Notes: a model not told the origin generated them from the sequence alone. Positions 1 through 7,762 are shown, counted from the stretch's first letter. The stretch: DNA of 34,995 nucleotides from Streptomyces sp. G44 (GCF_016905445.1 NZ_JAFEXF010000066.1:1-34995), one strand, 5' to 3'. Program-made: numbers and translations.

Positions 1-1109
1 GCGGCGAGCAGCCCCGGCGGCGGTGCGGGCCGCTCGGGCCTCGCGGGCGCCGCCTCCCGGCGCGCGTCGGTGCGCGGGATCCACTCACCGGTCAGGCCGG
101 CCGCCGCGTCGGGCGGCGTGACGCGCAGCACGGAGGCGCCGGTCGCCTTGTGCCCGGTGGTCATGCCGCGGGTCCAGGAAGGCAGGCGCGGCTCACCGGA
201 GGACAGCCGATCGGGGCGGCGCGGCGGAGACGTGGCGACGGCCGGGACGTACGAGGGCGCGGCGCGGCCCTCGGCGATGCGGCGGCGCACCTCCCGCGCG
301 TCCGGCGGCCGGTCGACGGGGTCCTTGGCGAGCAGGTCCAGGACGATGTCCTCGAAGTAGGCGGGCAGTTCGCCGCGGTGGCCGCGCGGCGGCGCGGGCG
401 CGGTGTCCCGGTGCCCGACGAGGACGGCCCAGGCGTCCGCCAGGTCGAAGGGCGGGGCCCCGGTGGCGATCTCGTAGAGCACGCAGCCGAAGGAGTACAG
501 GTCGCTGCGCTGGTCGACGGGTTCGCCGCCGATCTGCTCGGGCGACATGTAGTGCGGGGTGCCCATGGCGATGCCGGTGCCGGTGAGGCGGGAGGTGAAG
601 CCGATGTCGGCGCCGAGCCGCGCTATGCCGAAGTCGCATATCTTCACGGTGCCGTCAGCGATCAGCATGATGTTCGCGGGCTTCAGGTCCCGGTGCACGA
701 TGCCCTGTTCATGGGTGTACGCGAGGGCCGCGGCGACCTGGTCGGCGATCTCCACGACGTCGGCGACGGGCAGCGGGTGCTGTTCGTTGTCCTCCAGGAG
801 CTGGCTGAGGTTGCGGCCCTCCAGGAGCTCCATCACCAGGTACAGCACGCCGTCGTGCTCGCCGAAGTCGTGGACGACGGTGACGCCGCGGTGCTGGAGC
901 GCCGCCGCGACGCGCGCCTCGCGCCGGAAGCGCTCGCGCAGCACGCGCGTGAAGGACTGGTCGTGCTGGGGCCCCGGCGGCTTGAGGCACTTGACGGCGA
1001 CGTGCCGCCCCAGCGACTCGTCGCGTGCCCGCCACACCTCGCCCATGCCGCCGCGCCCGATCAGATCCAGGAGTCGGTAGCGGCTCTGGATCAGTCTGGT
1101 GTCCGCCAT
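1..1109 (-). CDS. Serine/threonine protein kinase, Hanks type (C-terminus beyond window)
   Basis: A eukaryotic-type Ser/Thr kinase, partial: the gene starts at 1109 and runs off the left edge. Visible kinase elements in order are the glycine loop GRGGMGEV (residues about 18-25), the ATP-binding lysine in AVK (about K40), the catalytic loop HRDLKPAN (about 139-146), DFG (about 159-161) and the activation segment GTPHYMSPEQ (about 183-192). After the kinase domain (about residue 270) comes a Pro/Ala/Arg-rich linker typical of the juxtamembrane region of PknB-like kinases. Whether a transmembrane helix and sensor domain follow cannot be seen. The ATG start is chosen because the protein then opens directly into the kinase fold. 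It overlaps the stop of the upstream MpaB-type gene by 19 bases, so the two are probably translationally coupled and co-transcribed. The substrate is unknown. Confidence 0.93.
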   Translation of the reverse strand, partial: MADTRLIQSRYRLLDLIGRGGMGEVWRARDESLGRHVAVKCLKPPGPQHDQSFTRVLRERFRREARVAAALQHRGVTVVHDFGEHDGVLYLVMELLEGRNLSQLLEDNEQHPLPVADVVEIADQVAAALAYTHEQGIVHRDLKPANIMLIADGTVKICDFGIARLGADIGFTSRLTGTGIAMGTPHYMSPEQIGGEPVDQRSDLYSFGCVLYEIATGAPPFDLADAWAVLVGHRDTAPAPPRGHRGELPAYFEDIVLDLLAKDPVDRPPDAREVRRRIAEGRAAPSYVPAVATSPPRRPDRLSSGEPRLPSWTRGMTTGHKATGASVLRVTPPDAAAGLTGEWIPRTDARREAAPARPERPAPPPGLLA

Positions 1110-2029
1110 GTCGCGCTGTCGCCCCCGTTGCCTCGCTGCGCCCTCCCCGGCCCGTCCAGTATGGCGTCCCCTCTGTCGAGTTTGTACGGCGCCGGGCGGC
1201 TGCCGGGGCCGAGGCGGGCCATGGCGCCAAGGATGTGCTTCGGCGGAAGTTGCCAGCGCACACGCGCGGGAACGGTGCGCAGGATGGTGCCGGTGCGCAC
1301 CAGGCGGCGGGTCACCGTGGCGGCCGGCGGGGCGGTCCTGCCGTACAGCCGGTGGGCGTGCGGCGGCAGGGAGGCGTACGCCAGGTCGGCCACGCGCCGC
1401 CACAGCAGGGCGCGCGCCGGGGTGAGCAGGGGGTGTGTCGGCGGCCTGCGGAGGAAGTCGTCGACGGCGCGGGCGTCGGGTCCGGCGGCGAGTCCGGGGC
1501 GCACTTCCTCGAAGTACGCGGCGAGTTCGGCCGTCGAGCCGGGTACCTCGCGGGGGGCGAGGCCGACCAGCCGGGCGCTTCGCCGGTGCTCGTCCACGTA
1601 GCGGTCGGCGAGCGCGTCCGTCATGCGGATCCCCGAGCGGCGTACGACATGGAGGTAGGAGTCGATCTCGGCGCAGTGCACCCAGAGCAGCAGCGCCGGC
1701 TCGTCGACGCCGTACCGCTCGCCCGTCTCCGGGTCGTTGGCGCCGAGCGTCGCGTGGATCTTGCGGACGCGGGCGCCCGCCTTCTCGGCGGCCTCGGTGG
1801 TGCCGTAGGTGGTGGTGCCGACGAAGCGGGCGGTGCGCATCAGACGCCCCCAGGCGTCCTCGCGGAAGTCGGAGTTCTGCATGACGCCGCGGACAGCCCG
1901 GGGGTGCAGGGCCTGGAGGTAGAGGGCGCGGATTCCGGCGACCCACATCATGGGGTCGGAGTGCACCTGCCAGGTCACGGACGCCGGCCCGAAGAGACCG
2001 GGATCGGGCTCACGCACTGGCTCGGACAT
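1091..2029 (-). CDS. Oxygenase MpaB family protein (DUF2236)
   Basis: A 312-residue protein of the DUF2236/MpaB family, which also includes the heme-containing latex-clearing protein Lcp and the fungal oxygenase MpaB. Family hallmarks include the N-terminal GPASVTWQVHSDPMMWVAGIR stretch, an LQALHPRAVRGV motif, and the conserved WVHCAEIDSYLHV segment near the middle, whose histidine belongs to the family signature. No signal peptide or clear membrane segment is seen, so a cytoplasmic protein is likely. The ATG at 2029 is preceded by a strong AGGAGGGGG ribosome site. The 3' end overlaps the kinase start. Family members are often annotated as oxygenases, but substrates are mostly unknown, so only the family is asserted. 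An inverted repeat TGACGG-N11-CCGTCA (2044-2066) lies just upstream of the start and could be an operator, though it is short. Confidence 0.88.
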   Translation of the reverse strand: MSEPVREPDPGLFGPASVTWQVHSDPMMWVAGIRALYLQALHPRAVRGVMQNSDFREDAWGRLMRTARFVGTTTYGTTEAAEKAGARVRKIHATLGANDPETGERYGVDEPALLLWVHCAEIDSYLHVVRRSGIRMTDALADRYVDEHRRSARLVGLAPREVPGSTAELAAYFEEVRPGLAAGPDARAVDDFLRRPPTHPLLTPARALLWRRVADLAYASLPPHAHRLYGRTAPPAATVTRRLVRTGTILRTVPARVRWQLPPKHILGAMARLGPGSRPAPYKLDRGDAILDGPGRAQRGNGGDSATWRTPD

Positions 2030-2104
2030 GTGTGTCCCCCTCCTGACGGTGGTCCGGCTGCCGTCAAGTGTGACTCGGGGACGCGCCGCATGCCCCCAGC
2101 CGTC

Positions 2105-2148
2105 AGCGGGCCAGCGGGTCAGCGGGTCAGCGGGTCAGCGGGTCAGCG
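2105..2148. repeat. Five-copy 8-bp tandem repeat carrying stop codons in all three minus-strand frames
   Basis: Units of AGCGGGTC (first copy AGCGGGCC) repeat without gaps. On the minus strand each junction reads CTGACC, so a TGA recurs every 8 nt and therefore falls in every reading frame. The metallophosphoesterase stop codons for both the native and the slipped frame lie here. Confidence 0.9.
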
Positions 2149-3161
2149 GCACCGTGATCTGCTTCAGCCAGGCGCGGCGGCCGAAGTCGCGGGCCTTGAT
2201 GACGACCGAGTCGTCGTGGACCTCGACCTGGAGGCCCTGGTTTGAAGGAGCCCTCCACGGCGACCTCGCCGCCCTTGCCGTCGTCGCGGTAACCGGTCTG
2301 GACGGCGCCGGTGTTGACCACGGTGAACCCGCTGAGGTTGGCGGTGCCGGGCACGACACGGCGTACCACCCAGTCGGACAGGCCGAGGTCCCAGTGGGTG
2401 TGACCGGAGAAGAGGAACACGTCGGGGTGGCGGCCGAGGAGGCCGAGGAGGCGGTCGGCCTGGAGGTAGTCGCTCGCGTAGAGCTTGTTGCGGGTGCCGG
2501 AGACCGTGTCCGGCAGCGGGTGGTGGGTGACGACCATGACCGGCCTGCGGCGGCGCGACCAGTACCACAGCCGGTCCTCCAGCCACGTGAACTGCGCGTC
2601 GCTGAGCCAGACCTCGTCCCAGAGCCTGGCGTCGTGGTAGTGCGCGTAGCGCTCGGTGCCGAGGGTGAGGACCGGGACGGAGGCGAAGGACGTCTCCGCG
2701 TGGACCGTGCCGCGCCCGGCGAACCGGTGGAAGCTGCGCAAGAGCGATTCCTCGGTGGTCCCGTTGGGCCAGGTGTCCTGCGCCAGGGTGCCGGGGTCGC
2801 GCCACTTCGGCACGTAGAACTCGTGGTTGCCGATGGCCCAGGCCGTGGCGCGGGGCCGCGGGTGCCGCCGGAGTTCCTCGGTGACCTGCGCGTACTCGAA
2901 GTCGTAACCGCGCGGGGTGATGTCGCCCGCGACCGCGAGGCCCGCGCCGCGCGGGTTGATCGCCGCGATGTCGTCGAGGGCCCTGCCGAAGTCGCGCAGG
3001 TCGCCCTGGATGTCGCTGATGACGTTGAACCGTACGACGTCCCGGTCCCGGCCCGGCCGGGCGTGCGCGGCGGGGTGGGCGTGGGCAGGCGGGGCGACGG
3101 CGGCGGTCGCGCCGCCGGCCAGGGCGCCGCCGCTCGTGGCGAGGAGGGTCCTGCGGTCCAT
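2127..3161 (-). CDS. Tat-exported calcineurin-like metallophosphoesterase with C-terminal frameshift
   Basis: A secreted metallophosphoesterase. The protein begins MDRRTLLATSGGALAGG, a twin-arginine signal followed by an Ala-rich cleavage region. Calcineurin-fold metal motifs appear in order: SDIQGD (DxH position with Q instead of H), AGDI, GNHE, VVTHH and SGHTH. The start at 3161 has GGAG 6 nt upstream; an in-frame ATG at 3173 is the alternative. Near 2241-2246 the reading frame slips. As written the protein ends in a Pro/Arg-rich tail to 2127. One base fewer in the AAACC run restores a conventional end with GLQVEVHDDSVVIKARDF and a stop at 2135. Both frames stop inside the same 8-bp tandem repeat. 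The indel may be a sequencing error or a real mutation that replaces the last ~30 residues. Substrate unknown. Confidence 0.85.
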   Translation of the reverse strand: MDRRTLLATSGGALAGGATAAVAPPAHAHPAAHARPGRDRDVVRFNVISDIQGDLRDFGRALDDIAAINPRGAGLAVAGDITPRGYDFEYAQVTEELRRHPRPRATAWAIGNHEFYVPKWRDPGTLAQDTWPNGTTEESLLRSFHRFAGRGTVHAETSFASVPVLTLGTERYAHYHDARLWDEVWLSDAQFTWLEDRLWYWSRRRRPVMVVTHHPLPDTVSGTRNKLYASDYLQADRLLGLLGRHPDVFLFSGHTHWDLGLSDWVVRRVVPGTANLSGFTVVNTGAVQTGYRDDGKGGEVAVEGSFKPGPPGRGPRRLGRHQGPRLRPPRLAEADHGAADPLTR

Positions 3162-3379
3162 GCCGGGCTCCATGAGGTGAGAGGTGCGGGGAGACTCTCC
3201 GTGAACCTCACGGGGGCGGGTGCCCTCCGCCCCACGCACAGGGGGCGTACGCATGTGGGGATCATGAACAGAGCAGGAAGCGGGGCGCGTACGCGCGGGC
3301 GCCGGGCTTCGGTGAACTCCCCCCCCGGCGCGTGGCCCTTCGGGCGGCGGATGCAGCCACGGCAAGGAGAAACAGAAAA

Positions 3380-3403
3380 GGCAAGGAGAACTCTCTCCTT
3401 GCC
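3380..3403. promoter_or_regulatory. Perfect inverted repeat upstream of rph
   Basis: GGCAAGGAGA (3380-3389), loop ACTC, then TCTCCTTGCC (3394-3403): a 10-bp perfect stem. The left arm is also repeated directly at 3361-3370. It lies about 20 bases upstream of the RAE-like element and shares its GGCAAGG core, so it may be an additional operator or a hairpin insulating rph from upstream transcription. Confidence 0.6.
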
Positions 3404-3425
3404 ACTCTCAACTTATAGCGCACCA

Positions 3426-3446
3426 GGGGGCTTGCGGCAAGGCCCC
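3426..3446 (+). promoter_or_regulatory. Rifamycin-associated element (RAE)-like palindrome
   Basis: GGGGCTTGC-G-GCAAGGCCCC (3427-3446) is a near-perfect palindrome (10-bp arms with one mismatch when the extra G at 3426 is included). It ends 56 bases before the rph start codon. It matches, as I remember it, the ~19-bp inverted repeat called RAE that precedes rifamycin-inactivating genes (rph, rox, arr, rgt, helR) in actinomycetes and is needed for rifamycin induction. The match is from memory and should be checked against the published consensus. A possible -10 (TTATAG, 3413-3418) would place the transcript start at about 3425, directly at the element's left edge. Confidence 0.8.
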
Positions 3447-3502
3447 TGTCGTGCCGCAGAATCAGCGGCCGAAGCCACTACCTGCGGAAACGAGGACACG
3501 AC

Positions 3503-6181
3503 GTGCCCAGTGCGGTACCAGCGCGAGAGAACACGGCAGCCGGCGCGGGAGGCGTCGCGACGAGCGAGGAGCGCGGGGCGGGTCCGCACGAGCGGGACGT
3601 GGTGGATCTGCGGGAGGTGGACGAGACGCGGATCGCCGTGGTCGGCGGCAAGGGCGCGCACCTGGGCGCCCTGTCACGTATCGAGGGTGTCCACGTGCCG
3701 GACGGCTTCTGCGTGACGACGGACGCCTTCCGGCGGGCCATGGCGCGCGTACCGTCGCTCGACGCACGGCTCGACGAGTTGTCGCGCCTCGGCCTGGACG
3801 ACCGGGAGAAGATCCGGGCGCTCAGCGCGGAGATCCGCCGGATCATCGAGGAGACCCCCGCCCCCGGCGATCTCGCGGCGGCCGTCGCCCGCGCCCTCAC
3901 CCGGCTCGGCGAGCACGAGGCGTACGCGGTACGGTCCAGCGCGACCGCGGAGGACCTGCCGACGGCGTCCTTCGCGGGCCAGCAGGACACCTACCTGAAC
4001 GTCGTGGGACCGGCGGAGATCCTGCGGCACCTCAGCCGGTGCTGGGCCTCGCTGTTCACCGAGCGGGCCGTGACCTACCGTCTGCGCAACGGCATCGACC
4101 ACCGTGTCGTGCACATGGCCGTGGTCGTGCAGCGGATGGTCTTCTCGCGGGCGGCCGGAATCCTGTTCACGGCCGACCCCGTCACGGGTGACCGGAAGGT
4201 CGCCACCGTGGACGCCGGCTTCGGTCTCGGCGAGGCGCTGGTCTCGGGTGTGGTGAACCCGGACGTCTACAAGGTGCGGCACGGCGAAGTCGTCGCCAAG
4301 ACGATCGCCGCCAAGCAACTCGCCGTGGAGGCCCTGCCGGACGGCGGTACGCGGGAAGTGGCCGTCGACGCGCGGCGCCAGGAGCTGCCGGCGCTGACGG
4401 ACGCGCAGGTCGTGGAACTCGTGGGGCTCGGGCGGCGGATCGAAGCGCGCTTCGGCCGCCCGCAGGACATCGAATGGTGCCTGGCCGACGACGGCTTCCG
4501 CATCGTCCAGAGTCGGCCGATCACGACGCTGTTCCCCGTTCCCGAGGCCGACGACCAGGAGAATCACGTCTACGTCTCCGTCGGCCACCAGCAGATGATG
4601 ACCGACGCCATGAAGCCGCTGGGGCTCTCCCTGTGGCAGCTGACGGCCATGGTGCCGATGCACGCCGCCGGCGGCAGGCTGTTCGTCGACGTCACCCGGC
4701 GCCTGGCCTCCCCCGAAAGCCGCGCCCCTCTGCTGGAGCTCGTGGGAAGAGGGGATCCGCTGATCAGGGACGCCCTGGAGACCGTCATCGACCGCGAGGA
4801 CTTCGTCCCCTCCCTCCCGGACGAGGGTCCGGCCGCTCCGCCCGCCACCGGCGCTCCCGCACCCGTCCCCACCGACCCGGCCGTCGTCACCGAGCTGGTC
4901 GAGCGCAGCCGTGCGTCCGTCGCCGCCCTGGAGCGCGACATCCGGACCAGGACCGGACCGGCGCTCTTCGACTACCTGCTGGAGGCCTTCGAGGAGCACA
5001 AGCGCGTCCTCGGTGATCCGCTGAACATGCGGGCGGTCATGGCGGGGATGGACGCCACCTGGTGGCTCAACGACAAGCTGCGGGAGTGGCTGGGCGAGAA
5101 GAACGCGGCGGACACGCTCACGCTGTCCGCGCCCGGCAACGTCACGTCGGAGATGGGACTGGCGCTGCTCGACGTCGCGGACGTGATCCGTCCGCATCCG
5201 GAGGTGGTGGCCTTCCTGCGGGGCGTCGAGGACGACGACTTCCTGGACGACCTGGCGAAGCTCCCGGGCGGGAGCGCGGCACGCGACGCCATCGAGGACT
5301 ACCTCGACCGGTACGGCATGCGCTGCGTCGGGGAGATCGACATCACGAGGCCGCGGTGGCGCGAGCACCCCTCGGCACTGGTGCCGGTGATCCTGGACAA
5401 CGTCAGGAACTTCGGGCCGGGCGCCGCCGCGCAGCGCTTCGAGCAAGGGCGGCGGGCCGCCCTGAAGAAGGAGGAAGAGGTCCTGGCCCGCCTGCGGGCG
5501 CTGCCGGAGGGGGAGCAGAAAGCCGCCGAGACCAAGGCGATGATCGACCGGGTCCGGACCTTCATCGGCTACCGGGAGTACCCGAAGTACGACATCGTCA
5601 GCCGCTCCTTCGTCTACAAGCGGGCCCTGCTGGCGGAGGCCGAGCGCCTGGTGCGGGCCGGTGTGCTCGCCGAGCCGGAGGACGCCTTCCACCTCACGTT
5701 CGAGGAGCTGCACGAGGTCGTGCGCTCGGGGCGGGTGGACGGGCGGATCATCCAGGAACGCAAGGACGCCTTCCACTCGTACCAGGCGCTCACCCCGCCC
5801 CGGGTGCTCACCTCGGACGGCGAGGCTCTCTCCGGGGCCTACCGGCGTACGGATGTGCCGGCCGGCGCCCTGGTCGGCCTGCCGGTCTCCGTCGGGACCA
5901 TCGAGGGCAGGGCCCGCGTCGTCCTCGACGTGGCGGACGCCGACCTGGAGGCGGGCGACATCCTGGTCACGACCTTCACCGACCCCAGCTGGTCGCCCCT
6001 GTTCGTCGCGATCAAGGGTCTGGTGACGGAGGTGGGCGGTCCGATGACCCATGGCGCGGTGATCGCCCGCGAGTACGGTCTGCCGGCCGTCGTGGGGGTG
6101 GAGCGGGCCACGCGGCTGATCCGGGACGGGCAGCGGATCCGCGTGCACGGAGCGGACGGGTACGTCGAGATCCTGTCCTGA
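3503..6181 (+). CDS. rph: Rifamycin-inactivating phosphotransferase
   Basis: An 892-residue dikinase-type enzyme that inactivates rifamycins by transferring the beta-phosphate of ATP to the ansa-chain hydroxyl (known for the Rph family). Domain order fits: N-terminal ATP-grasp domain (about 30-340; GGKGAHLG, AVRSSATAEDLPTASFAGQQ, QRMVFSRAAGILFTADP, DIEWC), a long rifamycin-binding insert (about 345-780, opening with GHQQMMTDAMKPLG, a stretch typical of Rph rather than PpsA), and a C-terminal phosphohistidine domain (about 790-892) with the swivelling histidine in PMTHGAVIA (His850). The length agrees with the family. The GTG start has GAGG 7 nt upstream. The RAE-like palindrome upstream supports rifamycin induction. 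A PEP synthase is the main alternative, but the insert sequence and the regulatory element argue for Rph. No rifamycin biosynthesis genes are seen in this window. Confidence 0.93.
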   Translation: MPSAVPARENTAAGAGGVATSEERGAGPHERDVVDLREVDETRIAVVGGKGAHLGALSRIEGVHVPDGFCVTTDAFRRAMARVPSLDARLDELSRLGLDDREKIRALSAEIRRIIEETPAPGDLAAAVARALTRLGEHEAYAVRSSATAEDLPTASFAGQQDTYLNVVGPAEILRHLSRCWASLFTERAVTYRLRNGIDHRVVHMAVVVQRMVFSRAAGILFTADPVTGDRKVATVDAGFGLGEALVSGVVNPDVYKVRHGEVVAKTIAAKQLAVEALPDGGTREVAVDARRQELPALTDAQVVELVGLGRRIEARFGRPQDIEWCLADDGFRIVQSRPITTLFPVPEADDQENHVYVSVGHQQMMTDAMKPLGLSLWQLTAMVPMHAAGGRLFVDVTRRLASPESRAPLLELVGRGDPLIRDALETVIDREDFVPSLPDEGPAAPPATGAPAPVPTDPAVVTELVERSRASVAALERDIRTRTGPALFDYLLEAFEEHKRVLGDPLNMRAVMAGMDATWWLNDKLREWLGEKNAADTLTLSAPGNVTSEMGLALLDVADVIRPHPEVVAFLRGVEDDDFLDDLAKLPGGSAARDAIEDYLDRYGMRCVGEIDITRPRWREHPSALVPVILDNVRNFGPGAAAQRFEQGRRAALKKEEEVLARLRALPEGEQKAAETKAMIDRVRTFIGYREYPKYDIVSRSFVYKRALLAEAERLVRAGVLAEPEDAFHLTFEELHEVVRSGRVDGRIIQERKDAFHSYQALTPPRVLTSDGEALSGAYRRTDVPAGALVGLPVSVGTIEGRARVVLDVADADLEAGDILVTTFTDPSWSPLFVAIKGLVTEVGGPMTHGAVIAREYGLPAVVGVERATRLIRDGQRIRVHGADGYVEILS

Positions 6182-6210
6182 CCGTCGGCGCGGCGGGCTG
6201 ACGGCGCTCA

Positions 6211-6276
6211 CCATGGCTCAGCGGCGGGCAGACAGCGGCTCAGCGGCGGACACGCAGCGGCTCAGCGGCGGACGCG
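6211..6276. repeat. 22-bp tandem repeat spanning the acyl-CoA dehydrogenase stop codon
   Basis: Two near-identical 22-bp copies (6233-6254 and 6255-6276, cores CAGCGGCTCAGCGGCGGAC) and a degenerate third (6211-6232). The copy at 6255-6276 encodes the last residues and stop of the acyl-CoA dehydrogenase; the others carry the same CCGCCGCTGAG stop context into the intergenic region. Confidence 0.85.
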
Positions 6277-7449
6277 GGGCATTCCCCGGCCGATCCAGGA
6301 GATGATCTCGCGCTGGATCTCGTTGTTGCCGCCGCCGAAGGTGAAGATCACGGCGGAGCGGTAGCCGCGCTCCAGTTCGCCGTGGAGGACCGCGCCCGCC
6401 GAGCCCTCCTTCAGGGCGCCCGCCGCGCCGAGGACCTCCATGAGCCAGGCGTACGCGTCCCGGCGCGCCTCGGAGCCGTAGACCTTGACGGCGGAGGCGT
6501 CCTGGGGGGTGAGGGTGCCCTCCTCAACGGCGTTCACCATCTGCCAGTTGAGGAGCTTCATCGCGTCGAGCCGGGTGTGCGTCCTCGCCAGGCACCGGCG
6601 GACCCAGGCCAGATCGATGACGCGGCGCCCGTCGGTGAGCTTGGTGTCCATCGCCCAGCGCTGTACGTCGTGCAGGGCGCGGATGGCCGTGGTGCCGTGG
6701 GCGGCGAGGGTGACGCGTTCGTGGTTGAGCTGGTTGGTGATCAGGCGCCAGCCCTTGTTCTCCTCGCCGACACGCCGGGAGACCGGGACGCGGATGTTCT
6801 CGTAGTAGCTGGCGGTGGTGTCGTGCGAGGCGAGGGTGTTGATGACGGTGCAGGAGTAGCCGGGGTCGCCGGTGGGGACGAGGAGCATCGTGATGCCCTT
6901 GTGGAGGGGGACGCCCTCCACAAGGGCGGCGGTGCGGACGGCGAGCCAGACCCAGTCGGCGGTGTCGCCGTTGGTGGTCCAGATCTTCTGTCCGTTCACG
7001 ACGTACGCGTCGCCCTCCCTGACCGCCTTGGTCTTGAGCGCTGCGAGGTCGGTGCCGGCGTCCGGTTCGCTGTAGCCGATGGCGAAGTCGAGCTCGCCGG
7101 CGAGGATCTTCGGCAGGAAGTAGCTCTTCTGCTCCTCCGTGCCGTACCGCATGAGCGTGGGGCCGACGGTGTTGAGGGCCATGAGGGGCAGTGGGACGCC
7201 GGCCTGTGCCGCCTCGTCGAAGAAGATGAACTGCTCCATGGGCGTGAGCCCCCGCCCGCCGTACTCCTCGGGCCAGCCCACGCCGAGCCAGCCGTCCGCA
7301 CCCAGGCGCCGGATGGTCTCGCGGTAGAACCGCTTCCGGGCGGCGGGGTCGGCGTGGCGCGCGTACACGTTGTCCGGCACCAGTCCGGCGAAGTACGCGC
7401 GGAGTTCGGTGCGCAACCGCTGCTGCTCAGGCGTGTATTCGAGGTGCAC
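6262..7449 (-). CDS. Acyl-CoA dehydrogenase (FadE type)
   Basis: A 395-residue FAD-dependent acyl-CoA dehydrogenase of the usual family length, catalysing alpha,beta-desaturation of an acyl-CoA. It shows the N-terminal helical domain (LEYTPEQQRLRTELRAYF), GVGWPEEYGGRGLTP, the middle beta-domain motif GYSEPDAGTDLAALKTKA, IWTTNGDTADWVWLAVRT, and the C-terminal helical domain ending with GGGNNEIQREIISWIGRGMPR. The overall pattern resembles the FadE enzymes of steroid and branched-chain catabolism in actinobacteria, though the substrate is not determined. The GTG start is preceded by GGAGGGG. A KstR-type operator (7509-7522) lies 60 bases upstream, which would fit steroid-linked control. It is convergent with rph. 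The C-terminal codons lie in a 22-bp tandem repeat. Confidence 0.92.
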   Translation of the reverse strand: MHLEYTPEQQRLRTELRAYFAGLVPDNVYARHADPAARKRFYRETIRRLGADGWLGVGWPEEYGGRGLTPMEQFIFFDEAAQAGVPLPLMALNTVGPTLMRYGTEEQKSYFLPKILAGELDFAIGYSEPDAGTDLAALKTKAVREGDAYVVNGQKIWTTNGDTADWVWLAVRTAALVEGVPLHKGITMLLVPTGDPGYSCTVINTLASHDTTASYYENIRVPVSRRVGEENKGWRLITNQLNHERVTLAAHGTTAIRALHDVQRWAMDTKLTDGRRVIDLAWVRRCLARTHTRLDAMKLLNWQMVNAVEEGTLTPQDASAVKVYGSEARRDAYAWLMEVLGAAGALKEGSAGAVLHGELERGYRSAVIFTFGGGNNEIQREIISWIGRGMPRVRR

Positions 7450-7508
7450 GGCCCCTCCAGGCTCCCGCCGGCTGGCTCACTTGGCCCCGGACATGACGGC
7501 GCACACAG

Positions 7509-7522
7509 TAGAACGCGTTCCA
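7509..7522. promoter_or_regulatory. KstR-type operator upstream of acyl-CoA dehydrogenase
   Basis: TAGAACGCGTTCCA fits the palindromic pattern TnnAACnnGTTnnA described for KstR, the TetR-family repressor of cholesterol catabolism in mycobacteria and rhodococci. It is 60 bases upstream of the GTG start, where promoter overlap is expected, and upstream of a FadE gene, the class KstR controls. Assignment is by motif only. Confidence 0.55.
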
Positions 7523-7590
7523 GAAATAGGGAATGCCGGTGACATGAGCGGGTGCCTGGCGCGGCCGGCGGGGGTGGTGTGGCCGTCACG

Positions 7591-7648
7591 GGGCCTCTCC
7601 CTCACGGCATGAGGGAGCCCCGCCGCGACGGGGGAGACACGGCGGGGC
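7591..7648 (-). terminator. Double hairpin downstream of PepSY gene
   Basis: CTCCCTCA (7597-7604), loop CGGCA, TGAGGGAG (7610-7617), with outer GGGG/CCCC pairing. It is followed by GCCCCGCCG (7617-7625) pairing with CGGCGGGGC (7640-7648). The two stems overlap at their edges, so they may be alternatives. Position is about 115 bases after the PepSY stop. Confidence 0.55.
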
Positions 7649-7762
7649 CCACCTTTCGAGTGCCCGTTCCGAGGCCGGTCACACACCTGGAGCGGAACCT
7701 CATTGGGGTACGTTCGGGCGGCTCCGGCGCGCGCGCCCGCCGGGGCCGCCCGCCCGGCCCCC

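Larger units (their letters stand above)
3174..3502. other. Divergent intergenic region between metallophosphoesterase and rph
   Basis: These 329 bases hold no credible gene. From left to right: the palindrome CCGTGA-ACC-TCACGG (3199-3213); a G+C-rich stretch with no clear signal; the heptamer GGCAAGG at 3361-3367 and 3380-3386, inverted at 3397-3403, and again within the RAE at 3436-3442; the AT-rich TTATAG (3413-3418), a possible -10 element; the RAE-like palindrome; and the rph ribosome site GAGG (3492-3495). Confidence 0.7.
7450..7762. other. Intergenic region between PepSY protein and acyl-CoA dehydrogenase
   Basis: These 313 bases contain no convincing gene. They hold the KstR-like operator nearest the dehydrogenase and, further right, a two-part GC hairpin that probably terminates the PepSY gene. 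Both flanking genes are on the minus strand. Confidence 0.6.

Noticed and set aside
3280..3320. Possible PHO box upstream of the metallophosphoesterase (GTTCACCG-like on the minus strand near 3310)
   Set aside because: Only one degenerate 11-bp unit is visible, without the adjacent second repeat that PhoP needs.
3503..6181. Assigning the large dikinase as phosphoenolpyruvate synthase (ppsA)
   Set aside because: The middle domain opening GHQQMMTDAMKPLG, the C-terminal position of the phosphohistidine domain and the RAE-like element fit Rph, not PpsA.
3674..6214. Long open frame antisense to rph (846 codons)
   Set aside because: Gln/Arg/Asp/Gly-rich low-complexity translation with no domain. 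It is the usual antisense shadow of a high-GC gene whose true frame shows clear Rph motifs.
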